DNA from: Gemmatimonadaceae bacterium
GTDB lineage: Bacteria; Gemmatimonadota; Gemmatimonadetes; Gemmatimonadales; Gemmatimonadaceae
Length of the DNA stretch: 62,818 nt
Direction of reading: 5' to 3'
NCBI GenBank assembly: GCA_947457545.1
Contig: CANGXD010000007.1
Coordinates: forward strand, 1 to 62,818
The translations under genes were made by a program, and so were the position numbers. Of the stretch, positions 36,221 to 44,427 are shown one piece after another. The notes beneath the pieces are model-generated. The model had not been told where the DNA came from, searched no databases, and was given only the letters and a program-made list of their open reading frames with translations. Within the stretch, counting starts at the first letter, position 1. Every line of letters starts with the position of its first letter.

Positions 36221-37354
36221 CTATTCGAGCGTTTTGGAAAAGCGACGGACACTGACCCCGAACAAGAGCAGCGCGAGCACCACCAGCGCGCCAAGTTGCT
36301 GGTACAGGTCGCCAATGCCCACACCCTTGAGCAAGACGCCGCGCAGAATGTCGAGGAAATAGGTGAGCGGCAGCAGCAGCCCGAGGTACTGCGCTGGCTC
36401 GGGCATCGCGGCGCGCGGGAAGATGTATCCCGACAGCAGGATGTTGGGGAGCATGAAGAAAAAGCTCAGCTGCATCGCCTGCGCCTGACTCCGGGCGACC
36501 GTGGAGATGAGCAGCCCCACACCGAGTGACGCCAGGATGAACACTAGCGCGAGCGCGTAGAGCAGCAGAAGACTGCCGCGCACGGGGATGTCGAAAAAGA
36601 TCACCCCAAGCGTGAGCACCACGGTCATCTGCACATAGCCCACGAGCACGAACGGCACGAGCTTGCCGAGCATGAGACTCATTTTGCCGATGGGTGTGAC
36701 AATGAGTTGCTCGAGTGTGCCACGTTCGCGTTCACGCACGACGGCGGTGCTGGTAATCAGCGTCATCGTGATGGTGAGCAGAATGCCCACGATGCCCGGC
36801 ACGATGAACACCGCGCTCTTCTGTGCCGGGTTGTACCAGGGGCGCACGCGAATTTCGACCGGCGCGCGCAATTGATACCGTTGTGCCAGCAGCTGGGCGC
36901 CGCGCGCCTGGGCCGCAAGCTGTGCGCCGGAAATGGCGGCCCCGCTCGACTGCGGATCGGCCGCGTCGATGAGCAGCTGCGCCACACCCGTGTGTCCACT
37001 GCGAATGAGCCGTTGATACTCGGGTGGAATGACGAGCGCGACCCGCGCGGCACCACGCTCGATCCATCGGCGTGCTTCGGTACGATCAGCAACCGCGCGC
37101 ACGATGCGAAAGTTGTCAGTGTTTTGCAGCACCTGAATCAAGGCACGACTCTCACTGGTGCGCGACTCGTCGACGACGACCGTGGGCAATCGGCGCACAT
37201 CGGTTTGAATGGCGTACCCGAAGAGGACGAGCTGAATGGCCGGCAGCGCCGTCATGAGCGCGAAGGTGAGGCGGTCGCGCCGCAGCTGCAGGAACTCCTT
37301 CCAGAGCATCGGCCACGCCGTCCACCGACGCACACGATCTACCACTGTACTCAT
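36221..37354 (-). CDS. ABC-2 type transporter permease (YhhJ/YbhR-like)
   Basis: 377 residues from ATG 37354 (an in-frame ATG at 37393 exists). One N-terminal helix (about 30-50, ALMTALPAIQLVLFGYAI), a large periplasmic domain (about 55-180), then five helices, with RERERGTLEQLIVTPI between helices two and three as in ABC-2 permeases. The stop of the ATPase gene is 7 nt upstream. Together with the ATPase and the HlyD-type lipoprotein it forms a YbhGFSR-like exporter, probably for drugs or lipophilic compounds. Only one permease is encoded, so it likely works as a homodimer. Confidence 0.9.
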   Translation of the reverse strand: MSTVVDRVRRWTAWPMLWKEFLQLRRDRLTFALMTALPAIQLVLFGYAIQTDVRRLPTVVVDESRTSESRALIQVLQNTDNFRIVRAVADRTEARRWIERGAARVALVIPPEYQRLIRSGHTGVAQLLIDAADPQSSGAAISGAQLAAQARGAQLLAQRYQLRAPVEIRVRPWYNPAQKSAVFIVPGIVGILLTITMTLITSTAVVRERERGTLEQLIVTPIGKMSLMLGKLVPFVLVGYVQMTVVLTLGVIFFDIPVRGSLLLLYALALVFILASLGVGLLISTVARSQAQAMQLSFFFMLPNILLSGYIFPRAAMPEPAQYLGLLLPLTYFLDILRGVLLKGVGIGDLYQQLGALVVLALLLFGVSVRRFSKTLE

Positions 37355-37361
37355 GACCGTC

Positions 37362-38123
37362 TCATGGAACGCGTCCGTGCGCGGCCTGCTCATCGCGCTC
37401 CTGCAGCATCACGAACACATCTTCGACGGTGTTGGCGCCGAACTGTCGCACCACTTCGTCCGGAGTACCCAGCCCAATCAGATGTCCGCGCGACAAGAAC
37501 GCGAGCCGTTGACACCGCTCCGCTTCGTCCATGTAGTGTGTCGTGACGAGCACGGTCGTGCCCGACTGCGCGAGGTCGTAAATCGTCTGCCAGAAGGTGC
37601 GTCGCGCTGCGGGGTCGACACCCGCGGTAGGCTCGTCGAGAAACACGAGATCCGGGTGATGCGCGGTGGCGCACGCGAGCGCGAGTCGCTGCTTCCATCC
37701 GCCGCTCAACGTGCCGGCGCGCTGACTGAGGCGATCGCCCAAGCCAAGTAGCTCGATATGCTCCGCCAGACGCGTGTCACGCGCTTTCCCCACGAGCCCG
37801 TACACCGACGCGTAAAAGCGCAGGTTCTCCGCCACCGTGAGCTCGTCGTACAAGCCGTAGCGCTGCGACATGTAGCCGATGCGGCGACGCACCTGTTCGG
37901 CGTTCGTGGTGATATCGAAGCCCGCGACGGTGGCAGTCCCGCTCGTGGGGACGACCAATCCGCAGAGCATGCGAATGGTGGTCGTTTTGCCAGAGCCGTT
38001 GGGGCCGAGCAGTCCGAACACTTCACCGCGCCGTATCTCGAGATCGAGGGCATGCACCGCGACCAGTGAGCCGAACTGCTTGTGCAGCGCGTGCGTCTGC
38101 ACGACCGCCGGCGTCTCGCTCAC
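37362..38123 (-). CDS. ABC transporter ATP-binding protein
   Basis: 253 residues from a GTG at 38123 that overlaps the HlyD gene stop (GTGA). Walker A GPNGSGKTT (40-48), signature LSGGWKQR, Walker B LVFLDEPTAGVDP, and H-loop TTHYMDEAE. It is a typical NBD of the ABC-2 drug/lipid export group. The 4-nt overlap with the membrane-fusion gene and 7-nt gap to the permease show one transcript and coupled synthesis. It would energise the ABC-2 permease. Confidence 0.93.
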   Translation of the reverse strand: MSETPAVVQTHALHKQFGSLVAVHALDLEIRRGEVFGLLGPNGSGKTTTIRMLCGLVVPTSGTATVAGFDITTNAEQVRRRIGYMSQRYGLYDELTVAENLRFYASVYGLVGKARDTRLAEHIELLGLGDRLSQRAGTLSGGWKQRLALACATAHHPDLVFLDEPTAGVDPAARRTFWQTIYDLAQSGTTVLVTTHYMDEAERCQRLAFLSRGHLIGLGTPDEVVRQFGANTVEDVFVMLQERDEQAAHGRVP

Positions 38124-39106
38124 GGGGCCGACGGCGGCAACGTCACCGTAATGGGCAGCCCCGCGCGCAATCGCTGCGTCGCGTCGCTGAATTCGAGCTT
38201 CACGCCAAAGAGCAGATCTTCGCGTTCCTGCTCCGTGAGCGCCACGCGCGGCGTGAACTCCGCTTTCGACGCAATCGCGGAAATGCGACCGGCAAACGCG
38301 GTCGTGTCGCCATCGAGTCGTGCCCACAGCGTGTCGCCCGCACGCAATCGCGGCAGCATGAACTGCGACACGTAAATGCGCGCCCACGGTCGTGCCGGCT
38401 GACCAATGGTGACGGCACTCTGCCCCGCCGCCATCACTTCGCCGGGCTCCACATTGCGGCTCGACACCACACCATCCACGGGGGCGACGAGCACCAGATC
38501 GTTCGCCGTCGCGCGCCATCCGTCCACCGCGGCCTGTGCACCACGCGCCTCGGCCGCCGCCGCGGCGCGACGTTCCTGCCGCACACCATCGCGAACGAGT
38601 TGCAGCTGTTCACGCGCGGCATCACGACGGCTGGCCGTTGCCCGCGCCGCCGCCCGCGCCGCGTCGAGTGACGCGCGACTGATATCGCCGCGCTGTGCGA
38701 GCGGCTCAAGGCGCGCGAGATCCGCCGCCGCCCGCACCGCGTCGGCATCGGCGACATCGAGCTCCTTTTGCGCTCGCGCAATCTCCGCGGGGCGCGCACC
38801 GCGTGTAAGCTCCTGCGCGGCCTCCTCCGCAGCCGTGGCCCGCGCCTCGGCCTGCGCCACATTCGCGGACAGCGTGGGCGTCGAGAACACGGCCAGCGTA
38901 TCTCCCACGCGCACCATGTCGCCCTCCTGCACCAGCACGCGCACGGCTCTCGCCACCTGCAGCGGCCCTACATCCACCTCGACCATTTCCAGGGTGCCGA
39001 CGGCGGTGGCCGATCCGTCTGATGTCCGACAGGCCGTCAACGCCGCAACAGCGAATCCCAGCACCAGGGGAAGGACCAGGGAACGGAGCTCAGTAGCGCG
39101 CGACAT
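38120..39106 (-). CDS. HlyD/YbhG-type membrane-fusion lipoprotein
   Basis: 328 residues from ATG 39106. A lipoprotein signal peptide with lipobox LTAC puts Cys at about residue 26. A biotinyl-lipoyl-like barrel (VRVLVQEGDMVRVGDTLAVF), a long alpha-helical hairpin (about 75-190, Ala/Arg/Glu-rich), then the second half-motif LVLVAPVDGVVSSRNVEPGEV and a beta-barrel domain. It bridges the ABC exporter to an outer-membrane channel; no TolC gene is present here. It is the first gene of the exporter operon. SufE is divergent, 113 bp away. Confidence 0.88.
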   Translation of the reverse strand: MSRATELRSLVLPLVLGFAVAALTACRTSDGSATAVGTLEMVEVDVGPLQVARAVRVLVQEGDMVRVGDTLAVFSTPTLSANVAQAEARATAAEEAAQELTRGARPAEIARAQKELDVADADAVRAAADLARLEPLAQRGDISRASLDAARAAARATASRRDAAREQLQLVRDGVRQERRAAAAAEARGAQAAVDGWRATANDLVLVAPVDGVVSSRNVEPGEVMAAGQSAVTIGQPARPWARIYVSQFMLPRLRAGDTLWARLDGDTTAFAGRISAIASKAEFTPRVALTEQEREDLLFGVKLEFSDATQRLRAGLPITVTLPPSAP

Positions 39107-39219
39107 GTCTCGGGATGAGGGAGGACCTTTCAGGTATCGCTAACCATTGCCTCCGCGGCGCGGCGCGTCAAATAGGCCGCCACGATTACGGCGGCCCGCG
39201 GATTGGCTACTTTTGTGGC

Positions 39220-39660
39220 ATGTCCGACGCTCCTGATGGCCTGCCCCCGACGCTCGCCCGAACGCTGAAGCAATTCCGCCTCCTCGGTCGCGAAGACAAG
39301 ATGCAGGCGCTGCTCTCCTGGTCGAAGAAGCTCGAACCGCTCCCCGAGCGGTTTGCCGAGCTCGATCGCACCGAATTCACCGTGCCCGAGTGCCAAACCC
39401 GTGTCGACATCTTCCCCGAGTGGAAAGACGACGGCACGGTGCACTTTTACGCCGATGTGAATGCCCGACAGTCGCCCACGGTGGCCGCTGTCCTCGCTAT
39501 CACCTTTGCCGCGGTCAACGATCAACCGGCGTCCACCACACTCGCACTTCCCGCCGATTTTGTCCGGCTGCTCATGCAGGACATCGGGCTCGGCGCGCGC
39601 GAAAGCGGGTTGGCCGCCATGGTTGCGCGACTCAAGCGATACGCCGCTGCTGCGGCCTGA
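39220..39660 (+). CDS. sufE: SufE-like sulfur acceptor protein
   Basis: 146 residues; ATG 39220 (MSDAPDG) is preferred over an upstream frame extension. The N-terminal half has LARTLKQFRLLGREDKMQALLSW, and the acceptor Cys lies in VPECQTRVDIF (C58), the equivalent of the SufE active-site loop, where GCQSxVW is usual. It accepts persulfide from SufS and activates the desulfurase for Fe-S assembly. No other suf gene is nearby. It is followed 11 nt later by an acyltransferase gene, probably co-transcribed. The Cys-Gln-Thr context is slightly unusual. Confidence 0.82.
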   Translation: MSDAPDGLPPTLARTLKQFRLLGREDKMQALLSWSKKLEPLPERFAELDRTEFTVPECQTRVDIFPEWKDDGTVHFYADVNARQSPTVAAVLAITFAAVNDQPASTTLALPADFVRLLMQDIGLGARESGLAAMVARLKRYAAAAA

Positions 39661-39671
39661 ACTGGACTGTG

Positions 39672-40454
39672 ATGATCGGTACGCTGCTGAATTGGTGGGC
39701 GTGGACGGCGACCGTAATGGTCGTGATGCTCGGCACCCCCGTGGTCGGAGTCGTCTTTTTGTTCACCGCGCCCTTCGACAAAGGACGCTACGCTGCCGGC
39801 CGCATGTTTCGCATTGTCGGTGTCACGGCAATGCGGTTGAACGGCCTGTGGACGTTCCGGGTGCGCGGCTCGCTCGCCGACCCGCGCCGCCCGTACGTGG
39901 TGGTGGCCAATCACGAGTCGTACGCCGATGTGTTTCTCATCAGCTGCTTTCCGTGGGAAATGAAGTGGCTGAGCAAGGACACGATGTTCAAGATTCCCTG
40001 CATGGGATGGATGATGCAGATGGCTGGCGACATCAAACTGGTGCGCGGCAACCGCGACTCGACGCTTGATGCCGTGGCGCAGTGCCGCGATCGCCTCGCG
40101 AAGCAGGTGAGCGTGATGATCTTCCCCGAAGGCACGCGCTCCAAGACACAGGAGATGCTGCCGTTCAAGGACGGGGCGTTCCGTCTGGCTATCGAGAGTG
40201 GCGCACCGATTCTGCCCATCGCCGTCGCGGGGACGCGCAACGCCATGGCCAAGGGCACGTTTCGCTTCCTGCGCGCGCGCGCGCTGGCTCAGGTACTCGA
40301 GCCCATCACCACCGCCGGCATGACGCTCGAGGATATCCCGCGCCTCAAGGCAATCGCGCGGGAACGCATCGATGATGGCCGTCGGGCACTGGCGAGCGAA
40401 CTGGGCATTCCCATGTCGCCGCGGACGGCAACCGCCGATGCCCAGCCCGCGTAA
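39672..40454 (+). CDS. PlsC-type 1-acyl-glycerol-3-phosphate acyltransferase
   Basis: 260 residues; ATG 39672 (a GTG directly before it is possible). N-terminal membrane helix (about 8-32). Acyltransferase motif I NHESYAD (H81, D86), block II with LVRGNRDS, block III VMIFPEGTRSKTQEMLPFKDGAF near 148-170, and block IV PILPIAVAGT. It transfers an acyl chain to the sn-2 position of lysophosphatidate in phospholipid synthesis. Its end overlaps the next gene by 17 nt. Confidence 0.88.
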   Translation: MIGTLLNWWAWTATVMVVMLGTPVVGVVFLFTAPFDKGRYAAGRMFRIVGVTAMRLNGLWTFRVRGSLADPRRPYVVVANHESYADVFLISCFPWEMKWLSKDTMFKIPCMGWMMQMAGDIKLVRGNRDSTLDAVAQCRDRLAKQVSVMIFPEGTRSKTQEMLPFKDGAFRLAIESGAPILPIAVAGTRNAMAKGTFRFLRARALAQVLEPITTAGMTLEDIPRLKAIARERIDDGRRALASELGIPMSPRTATADAQPA

Positions 40455-41481
40455 CGGCGCGTTCGACAGCGCCCCCGCGACCGAGACGTCGCTCGAAGCG
40501 CGCCTGGCCGCCCCCGATATCGAAACGATCGGCGCGCTGGAATCCCTCGACGGTGACATCATCATTCTCGGGGCGGGCGGAAAGATGGGCCCGTCGCTCG
40601 CCACCATGGCGAGACGGGCCATTGCCGATCGCTCCCGCCGCGTCATTGCCGTCTCGCGCTTTTCCGATGCGCAGGCAGCGGACGCACTCCAGACACACGG
40701 CGTAGACGTCCTTCGTGCCGACTTGTCCGACCCGCGTGCGGTAGCTGCGCTGCCGTACGCGGCGAATGTGGTGTGGATGGCCGGACAGAAGTTCGGGACC
40801 ACCGGTGATCCCGTGGGCACGTGGACACAAAACGTGGTCGCGAGCGTGCATGCGGCTGAACGGTTTGCGGGTGCGCGGATCGTGTGCTTCTCCACCGGCA
40901 ACGTGTACGGACGCACTGCAGTCGCCCACGGCGGGTCACAGGAAGGCGATACCCTCGTCCCCGATGGTGAATACGCGGCCAGCTGCGTGGGACGCGAGCG
41001 CGTGTTCGAAAGCGTCGCGCGCCGCACTGGTTCGCCGTTGCTGCTCTACCGATTGTTCTACGCCTGCGATTTGCGCTACGGCGTTGTCACCGAGCTCGCG
41101 TTGAAAGTCCTGCAGCAACAGCCCATCGATCTGCGCACGGCGTGGGTGAACATGATCTGGCAGGGCGACGCCAATCGTTTGGCGCTGCGAAGCCTGGTCA
41201 CGGCCAACACACCCGCACTCGCGCTCAACGTCACGGGCCCCATGGTGCGTGTACGCGAGGTCGCCGAGTGTCTCGGCAAACACGCCGGCGTTGCACCGCG
41301 CTTCGAGCATGACGAAGGCGCCGAGTCGCTGGTGGCTAACGTGACGCAGCTCGAAGAGCAGCTGCCGTATACCCCGCTGCCGCTCGACACATTGTGTGCG
41401 TGGGCCGTGTCGTGGATTCGAAACGACGGCCGATTACTCAACAAGCCCACGAAGTTCGAGGTCCGCGATGGCCAGTTCTGA
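40438..41481 (+). CDS. NAD(P)-binding epimerase/dehydratase-like protein
   Basis: 347 residues from ATG 40438, overlapping the acyltransferase. The nucleotide-binding loop is IIILGAGGKMGPSLA near 42-56, an unusual GxGGxMG rather than GxxGxxG. VCFSTGNVYGR and a downstream LLYRLFYACDLRYG segment follow the extended SDR fold, but the YxxxK catalytic pair is not evident (EYAASCVGRER occupies that region). It is translationally coupled to the DapA-like gene (14-nt overlap). The two probably act in one catabolic route for a sugar or uronate; the substrate is unknown. Confidence 0.75.
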   Translation: MPSPRNGAFDSAPATETSLEARLAAPDIETIGALESLDGDIIILGAGGKMGPSLATMARRAIADRSRRVIAVSRFSDAQAADALQTHGVDVLRADLSDPRAVAALPYAANVVWMAGQKFGTTGDPVGTWTQNVVASVHAAERFAGARIVCFSTGNVYGRTAVAHGGSQEGDTLVPDGEYAASCVGRERVFESVARRTGSPLLLYRLFYACDLRYGVVTELALKVLQQQPIDLRTAWVNMIWQGDANRLALRSLVTANTPALALNVTGPMVRVREVAECLGKHAGVAPRFEHDEGAESLVANVTQLEEQLPYTPLPLDTLCAWAVSWIRNDGRLLNKPTKFEVRDGQF

Positions 41482-42547
41482 GATCGCCACGCCGGTGAAT
41501 GTGCGGGCCGCATTGCAGTCGGGGCTGGTCATTCCGGCGCACCCGTTGGCGCTCACGCCGCGGCGCGACATGGACGAGCAGCATCAGCGTGCGCTCACTC
41601 GCTACTATGTGGCCTCGGGTGCCGGCGGGATGGCGGTGGGCGTACACACCACAGGCTTCCCCATTCACGACGCAAAGATCGGGCTGTACCGACCGGTGCT
41701 GGAGCTGGCCGCAGAAACCGCCACCGCGTCGCTCGAAGCACATGGGCGCCCCTTCGTGCGCGTGGCCGGCCTCATTGGCGACACCGCGCAGGCACAGCGC
41801 GAGGCGCAGATCGCACTCGCGCTGGGCTATCACTGCGGCCTGCTGTCGCTCGGCGCGTGGCGCGACGCCACCGACGACGCGATTCTTGCCCACTGTCGTC
41901 GCGTTGCAGAAACCATTCCGCTCTTCGGCTTCTATCTGCAACCCGCCGTGGGTGGTCGCCGCCTCGAGTATCGCTTCTGGCGCGAGTTCGCCGAGATTGC
42001 CAACGTGGTGGCCATCAAGGTGGCACCCTTCGATCGCTACGCTACGCTCGACGTCGTGCGCGCGCTCGCTGATGCGGGGCGCGATGACATCGCGCTGTAC
42101 ACCGGCAATGACGACGCCATCATCCCCGATTTGCTTACCGACATTCCGGTGCAAAGTGGCGGCCGTGCGTACACGCGCCACTTCGTGGGTGGCTTGCTTG
42201 GCCAGTGGGCGGTGTGGACGTCGCGCGCGGTGGAAATGCTGCAGGAGATCCGCGCGTGGCGCGACAGCGGCGCCGAGAGCATTCCGCGCACCTGGCTGAC
42301 GCGCGGCGCGGCGCTCACCATGGCCAATGCCGTCGTGTTCGATGCGGCCAATAACTACACCGGCTGCTTACCCGGCATTCTCGAAGTGCTCCGCCGCCAA
42401 GGACTCGTGCGCGGCACGTGGACGTTCGACACGCACGAACAGCTGTCGCCTGGGCAAGCCGAGATGCTGGCGCGACTCCCAGCGCTGTATCCCGATCTCG
42501 TCGATGATGCGTTCGTCGCGGCGAACATCGACGAGTGGCTTCGTTAG
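41468..42547 (+). CDS. Dihydrodipicolinate synthase-family aldolase/dehydratase
   Basis: 359 residues from ATG 41468. A TIM barrel of the DapA/NAL class: GGMAVGVHTTGFPIHD in the N-terminal part, the Schiff-base Lys in NVVAIKVAPFD (K184) and the Tyr in LFGFYLQPAV (Y156). It is longer than DapA (about 290) because of a C-terminal helical extension. Relatives act on keto-sugar acids. The pairing with the SDR-like gene suggests a private pathway, not lysine synthesis. The stop overlaps by 4 nt the stop of the convergent gene at 42544. Confidence 0.8.
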   Translation: MASSEIATPVNVRAALQSGLVIPAHPLALTPRRDMDEQHQRALTRYYVASGAGGMAVGVHTTGFPIHDAKIGLYRPVLELAAETATASLEAHGRPFVRVAGLIGDTAQAQREAQIALALGYHCGLLSLGAWRDATDDAILAHCRRVAETIPLFGFYLQPAVGGRRLEYRFWREFAEIANVVAIKVAPFDRYATLDVVRALADAGRDDIALYTGNDDAIIPDLLTDIPVQSGGRAYTRHFVGGLLGQWAVWTSRAVEMLQEIRAWRDSGAESIPRTWLTRGAALTMANAVVFDAANNYTGCLPGILEVLRRQGLVRGTWTFDTHEQLSPGQAEMLARLPALYPDLVDDAFVAANIDEWLR

Positions 42548-43041
42548 GCCACCGCGAGAAAGCGCGCATGCCAGCTCTCATGCGCCGGCTTCTCGAACCC
42601 CGAACGCCACGTACCAACCGAAGTGATCGTGGTGTCGAACACGTGGGTGTCCCCGTGAACGCCGCCGGCAGCAGCTAGGGCACGGAACGACGGTCGATCG
42701 CTGACCTGCACCACACCGCTCGCGTCACGCCAGTACAGCTGACCGCTGGCAACGAGTGAGCTGCCTACCTGCCCCTCGATGGCGCGCAGCGCGTGAAAGA
42801 GCGCGTCGATGGAACAGCCCGAGGCGCCGGTGGCCGCTTCGTCGACCGCGACAACAAGGAACCGGTCATCACGCCATTCACGAGCGCACACCAGCGGCGC
42901 GCCATGTGCACGCCACGCCCGCAGGTGGTCGTCGACCATATCGAGTAACGCGACAGCGGCGGCTCCGGTAACCGGAGCCGCCGCCGCGAACACCCATGCA
43001 CGTGCCTCGTTGGGCAGCGTTTCGAAGTTCACAAGCGGCAT
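42544..43041 (-). CDS. Conserved protein with AVDE...GCSID motif
   Basis: 165 residues from ATG 43041. The centre shows VVAVDEAATGASGCSIDALF (65-82), with acidic pair D67/E68 and C76. This resembles a Bacteroidetes family often labelled ABC transporter ATPase, yet there is no Walker A or B motif here. The N-terminus (WVFAAAAPVTG) and RAWRAHGAPL also fit what I recall of that family. The motif suggests a metal- or thiol-dependent function, but none is known. It lies 12 bp downstream of the SPFH gene on the same strand, so it is probably in that operon. Confidence 0.7.
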   Translation of the reverse strand: MPLVNFETLPNEARAWVFAAAAPVTGAAAVALLDMVDDHLRAWRAHGAPLVCAREWRDDRFLVVAVDEAATGASGCSIDALFHALRAIEGQVGSSLVASGQLYWRDASGVVQVSDRPSFRALAAAGGVHGDTHVFDTTITSVGTWRSGFEKPAHESWHARFLAVA

Positions 43042-43053
43042 GGCCGCAAGTTA

Positions 43054-44022
43054 CTAGTTCTTCGTCACACCGGGCAACTGCATCATGGGCATGGCACCGC
43101 CGGTCACCTGCGGCATCTGCCCGTTCCACCGCTTCGCCATTTCGTACTGCACGAGCGTTTGCGTGATGCTGCGCGACAGCAGTTCGTTGGCCTTGGCCTG
43201 CGCCTCGGCTTCCGCCATGATCGCCTTGGCACGACCCGCCGCCTTGATGCTGTCACCCTGCGCCTGGAACGTGTTCTTCTGCAACTCGTTCTGGGCCGTG
43301 AGCGCCTGCTGCGACATGACGTTCTTGAGCGAGATGGCGTCCATCACCGCCTTGGGCGCGCGGAACTCGTTGAGCGTGAACTGCCGCACGGAAATGCCGT
43401 ACGGGTCGAGTCGCTTCTGCAGTGCAGCCTGCGTACGTGTCACCGTCTCTGCCTTCTTGGGACCGAGAATGTCGGCGATCATCTCCTGACCAACCGTCTC
43501 CTGCAACGACTGACGGACGGCCTGCTTGATGAACCCGTGCGAAATGGTCTGGATATCGGTGCGGAACGTCTGATACAACGCCGGCACCTTCATCCCATCC
43601 AGTTCGAAGGACATGGACACGTCGAGCGACAGCGGCTGCCCCTCAACGGAGTTCACGTTGATCTCGTCGTTGTTGGGCGAGCCTTCCGTGCTTTCCCGCG
43701 TGAGCACCAACGTCTGCATGAACGTCGGATACTCCGTGATGGCGGTGAAGAGCGGATTGCGCAGGTGGAAGCCCGGGCCCAACGGCGTGGGCGACACGCC
43801 GCCACCCGCACGGTTGATCACGATACCCACATGCCCGGGTTCGATGTACGCCACGGTAGGACGCACGAGCAGAATGGCGACCAGCAACCCGACCGCGGCC
43901 ACCACCAGACGCGTCACGTTGCGTCCGCCGTTACCGCCACCCGAGTTCTGGAGATTGTTTCGCATCGCGCTGCCGAAGGAATCGCGCAGCCCGCCGAGCT
44001 TGTCATCAAGAGATGTAGCCAT
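43054..44022 (-). CDS. SPFH/band-7 (prohibitin-like) membrane protein
   Basis: 322 residues from ATG 44022. A short Gly-rich N-terminus (SGGGNGGRN) precedes one helix (about 36-53). The band-7 domain starts with YIEPGHVGIVINRAGGGV and includes NVNSVEGQPLSLDVSMSFELD. A coiled coil follows (LTAQNELQKNTFQAQGD, AKAIMAEAEAQAKANELL). It closely follows the prohibitin type: a multimeric ring in the inner membrane that modulates proteolysis or domains. The upstream small membrane protein overlaps by 17 nt and may be a partner. Confidence 0.9.
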   Translation of the reverse strand: MATSLDDKLGGLRDSFGSAMRNNLQNSGGGNGGRNVTRLVVAAVGLLVAILLVRPTVAYIEPGHVGIVINRAGGGVSPTPLGPGFHLRNPLFTAITEYPTFMQTLVLTRESTEGSPNNDEINVNSVEGQPLSLDVSMSFELDGMKVPALYQTFRTDIQTISHGFIKQAVRQSLQETVGQEMIADILGPKKAETVTRTQAALQKRLDPYGISVRQFTLNEFRAPKAVMDAISLKNVMSQQALTAQNELQKNTFQAQGDSIKAAGRAKAIMAEAEAQAKANELLSRSITQTLVQYEMAKRWNGQMPQVTGGAMPMMQLPGVTKN

Positions 44023-44266
44023 GGACAGCTTCCTTGTAGCAAAGGGGACAGAGCGGCTCACCAGTGGGAAGGCGCACGAGGTCTTCTTCGCGCTGCAACC
44101 CGTGAATGGGGCAGGTGAGTTCCGCCGTTTTATCGATGCGCTTGCGATTGGCCGTCTGCTTGATGCGACGGCCAAAGGGCGTGATGCCCAGCGCGGAAAC
44201 CAAAAGCGTCCCCACCACGGCCAGCAGGCCGATGAAGAGGACACTCTCTACGATGATCGCGTTCAT
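44006..44266 (-). CDS. Small membrane protein with zinc-ribbon-like tail
   Basis: 86 residues from ATG 44266. One N-terminal helix (about 3-27, ending in LGITPFGRR), then a basic linker and a tail with Cys/His at 52, 55, 73 and 76 (CPIHG ... CPLC), able to bind one zinc. The 17-nt overlap with the SPFH gene implies coupled translation. Band-7 proteins often have a small membrane partner of the NfeD class; this is not NfeD by sequence. Function unknown. Confidence 0.7.
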   Translation of the reverse strand: MNAIIVESVLFIGLLAVVGTLLVSALGITPFGRRIKQTANRKRIDKTAELTCPIHGLQREEDLVRLPTGEPLCPLCYKEAVHGYIS

Positions 44267-44427
44267 GTATACCAATCTTACGGGATGCACCCGAAAAAAG
44301 TGTCAAATCGCCACGCGGGCGGAGGTGGCACCGGTTTCCGGGAACCGAATACGCAATGACGATCTAGGCGTATCTCCATATACAGCATGTAGTTACGCGC
44401 AAGCAACGGCTCACCGTCTGCGGCGGC

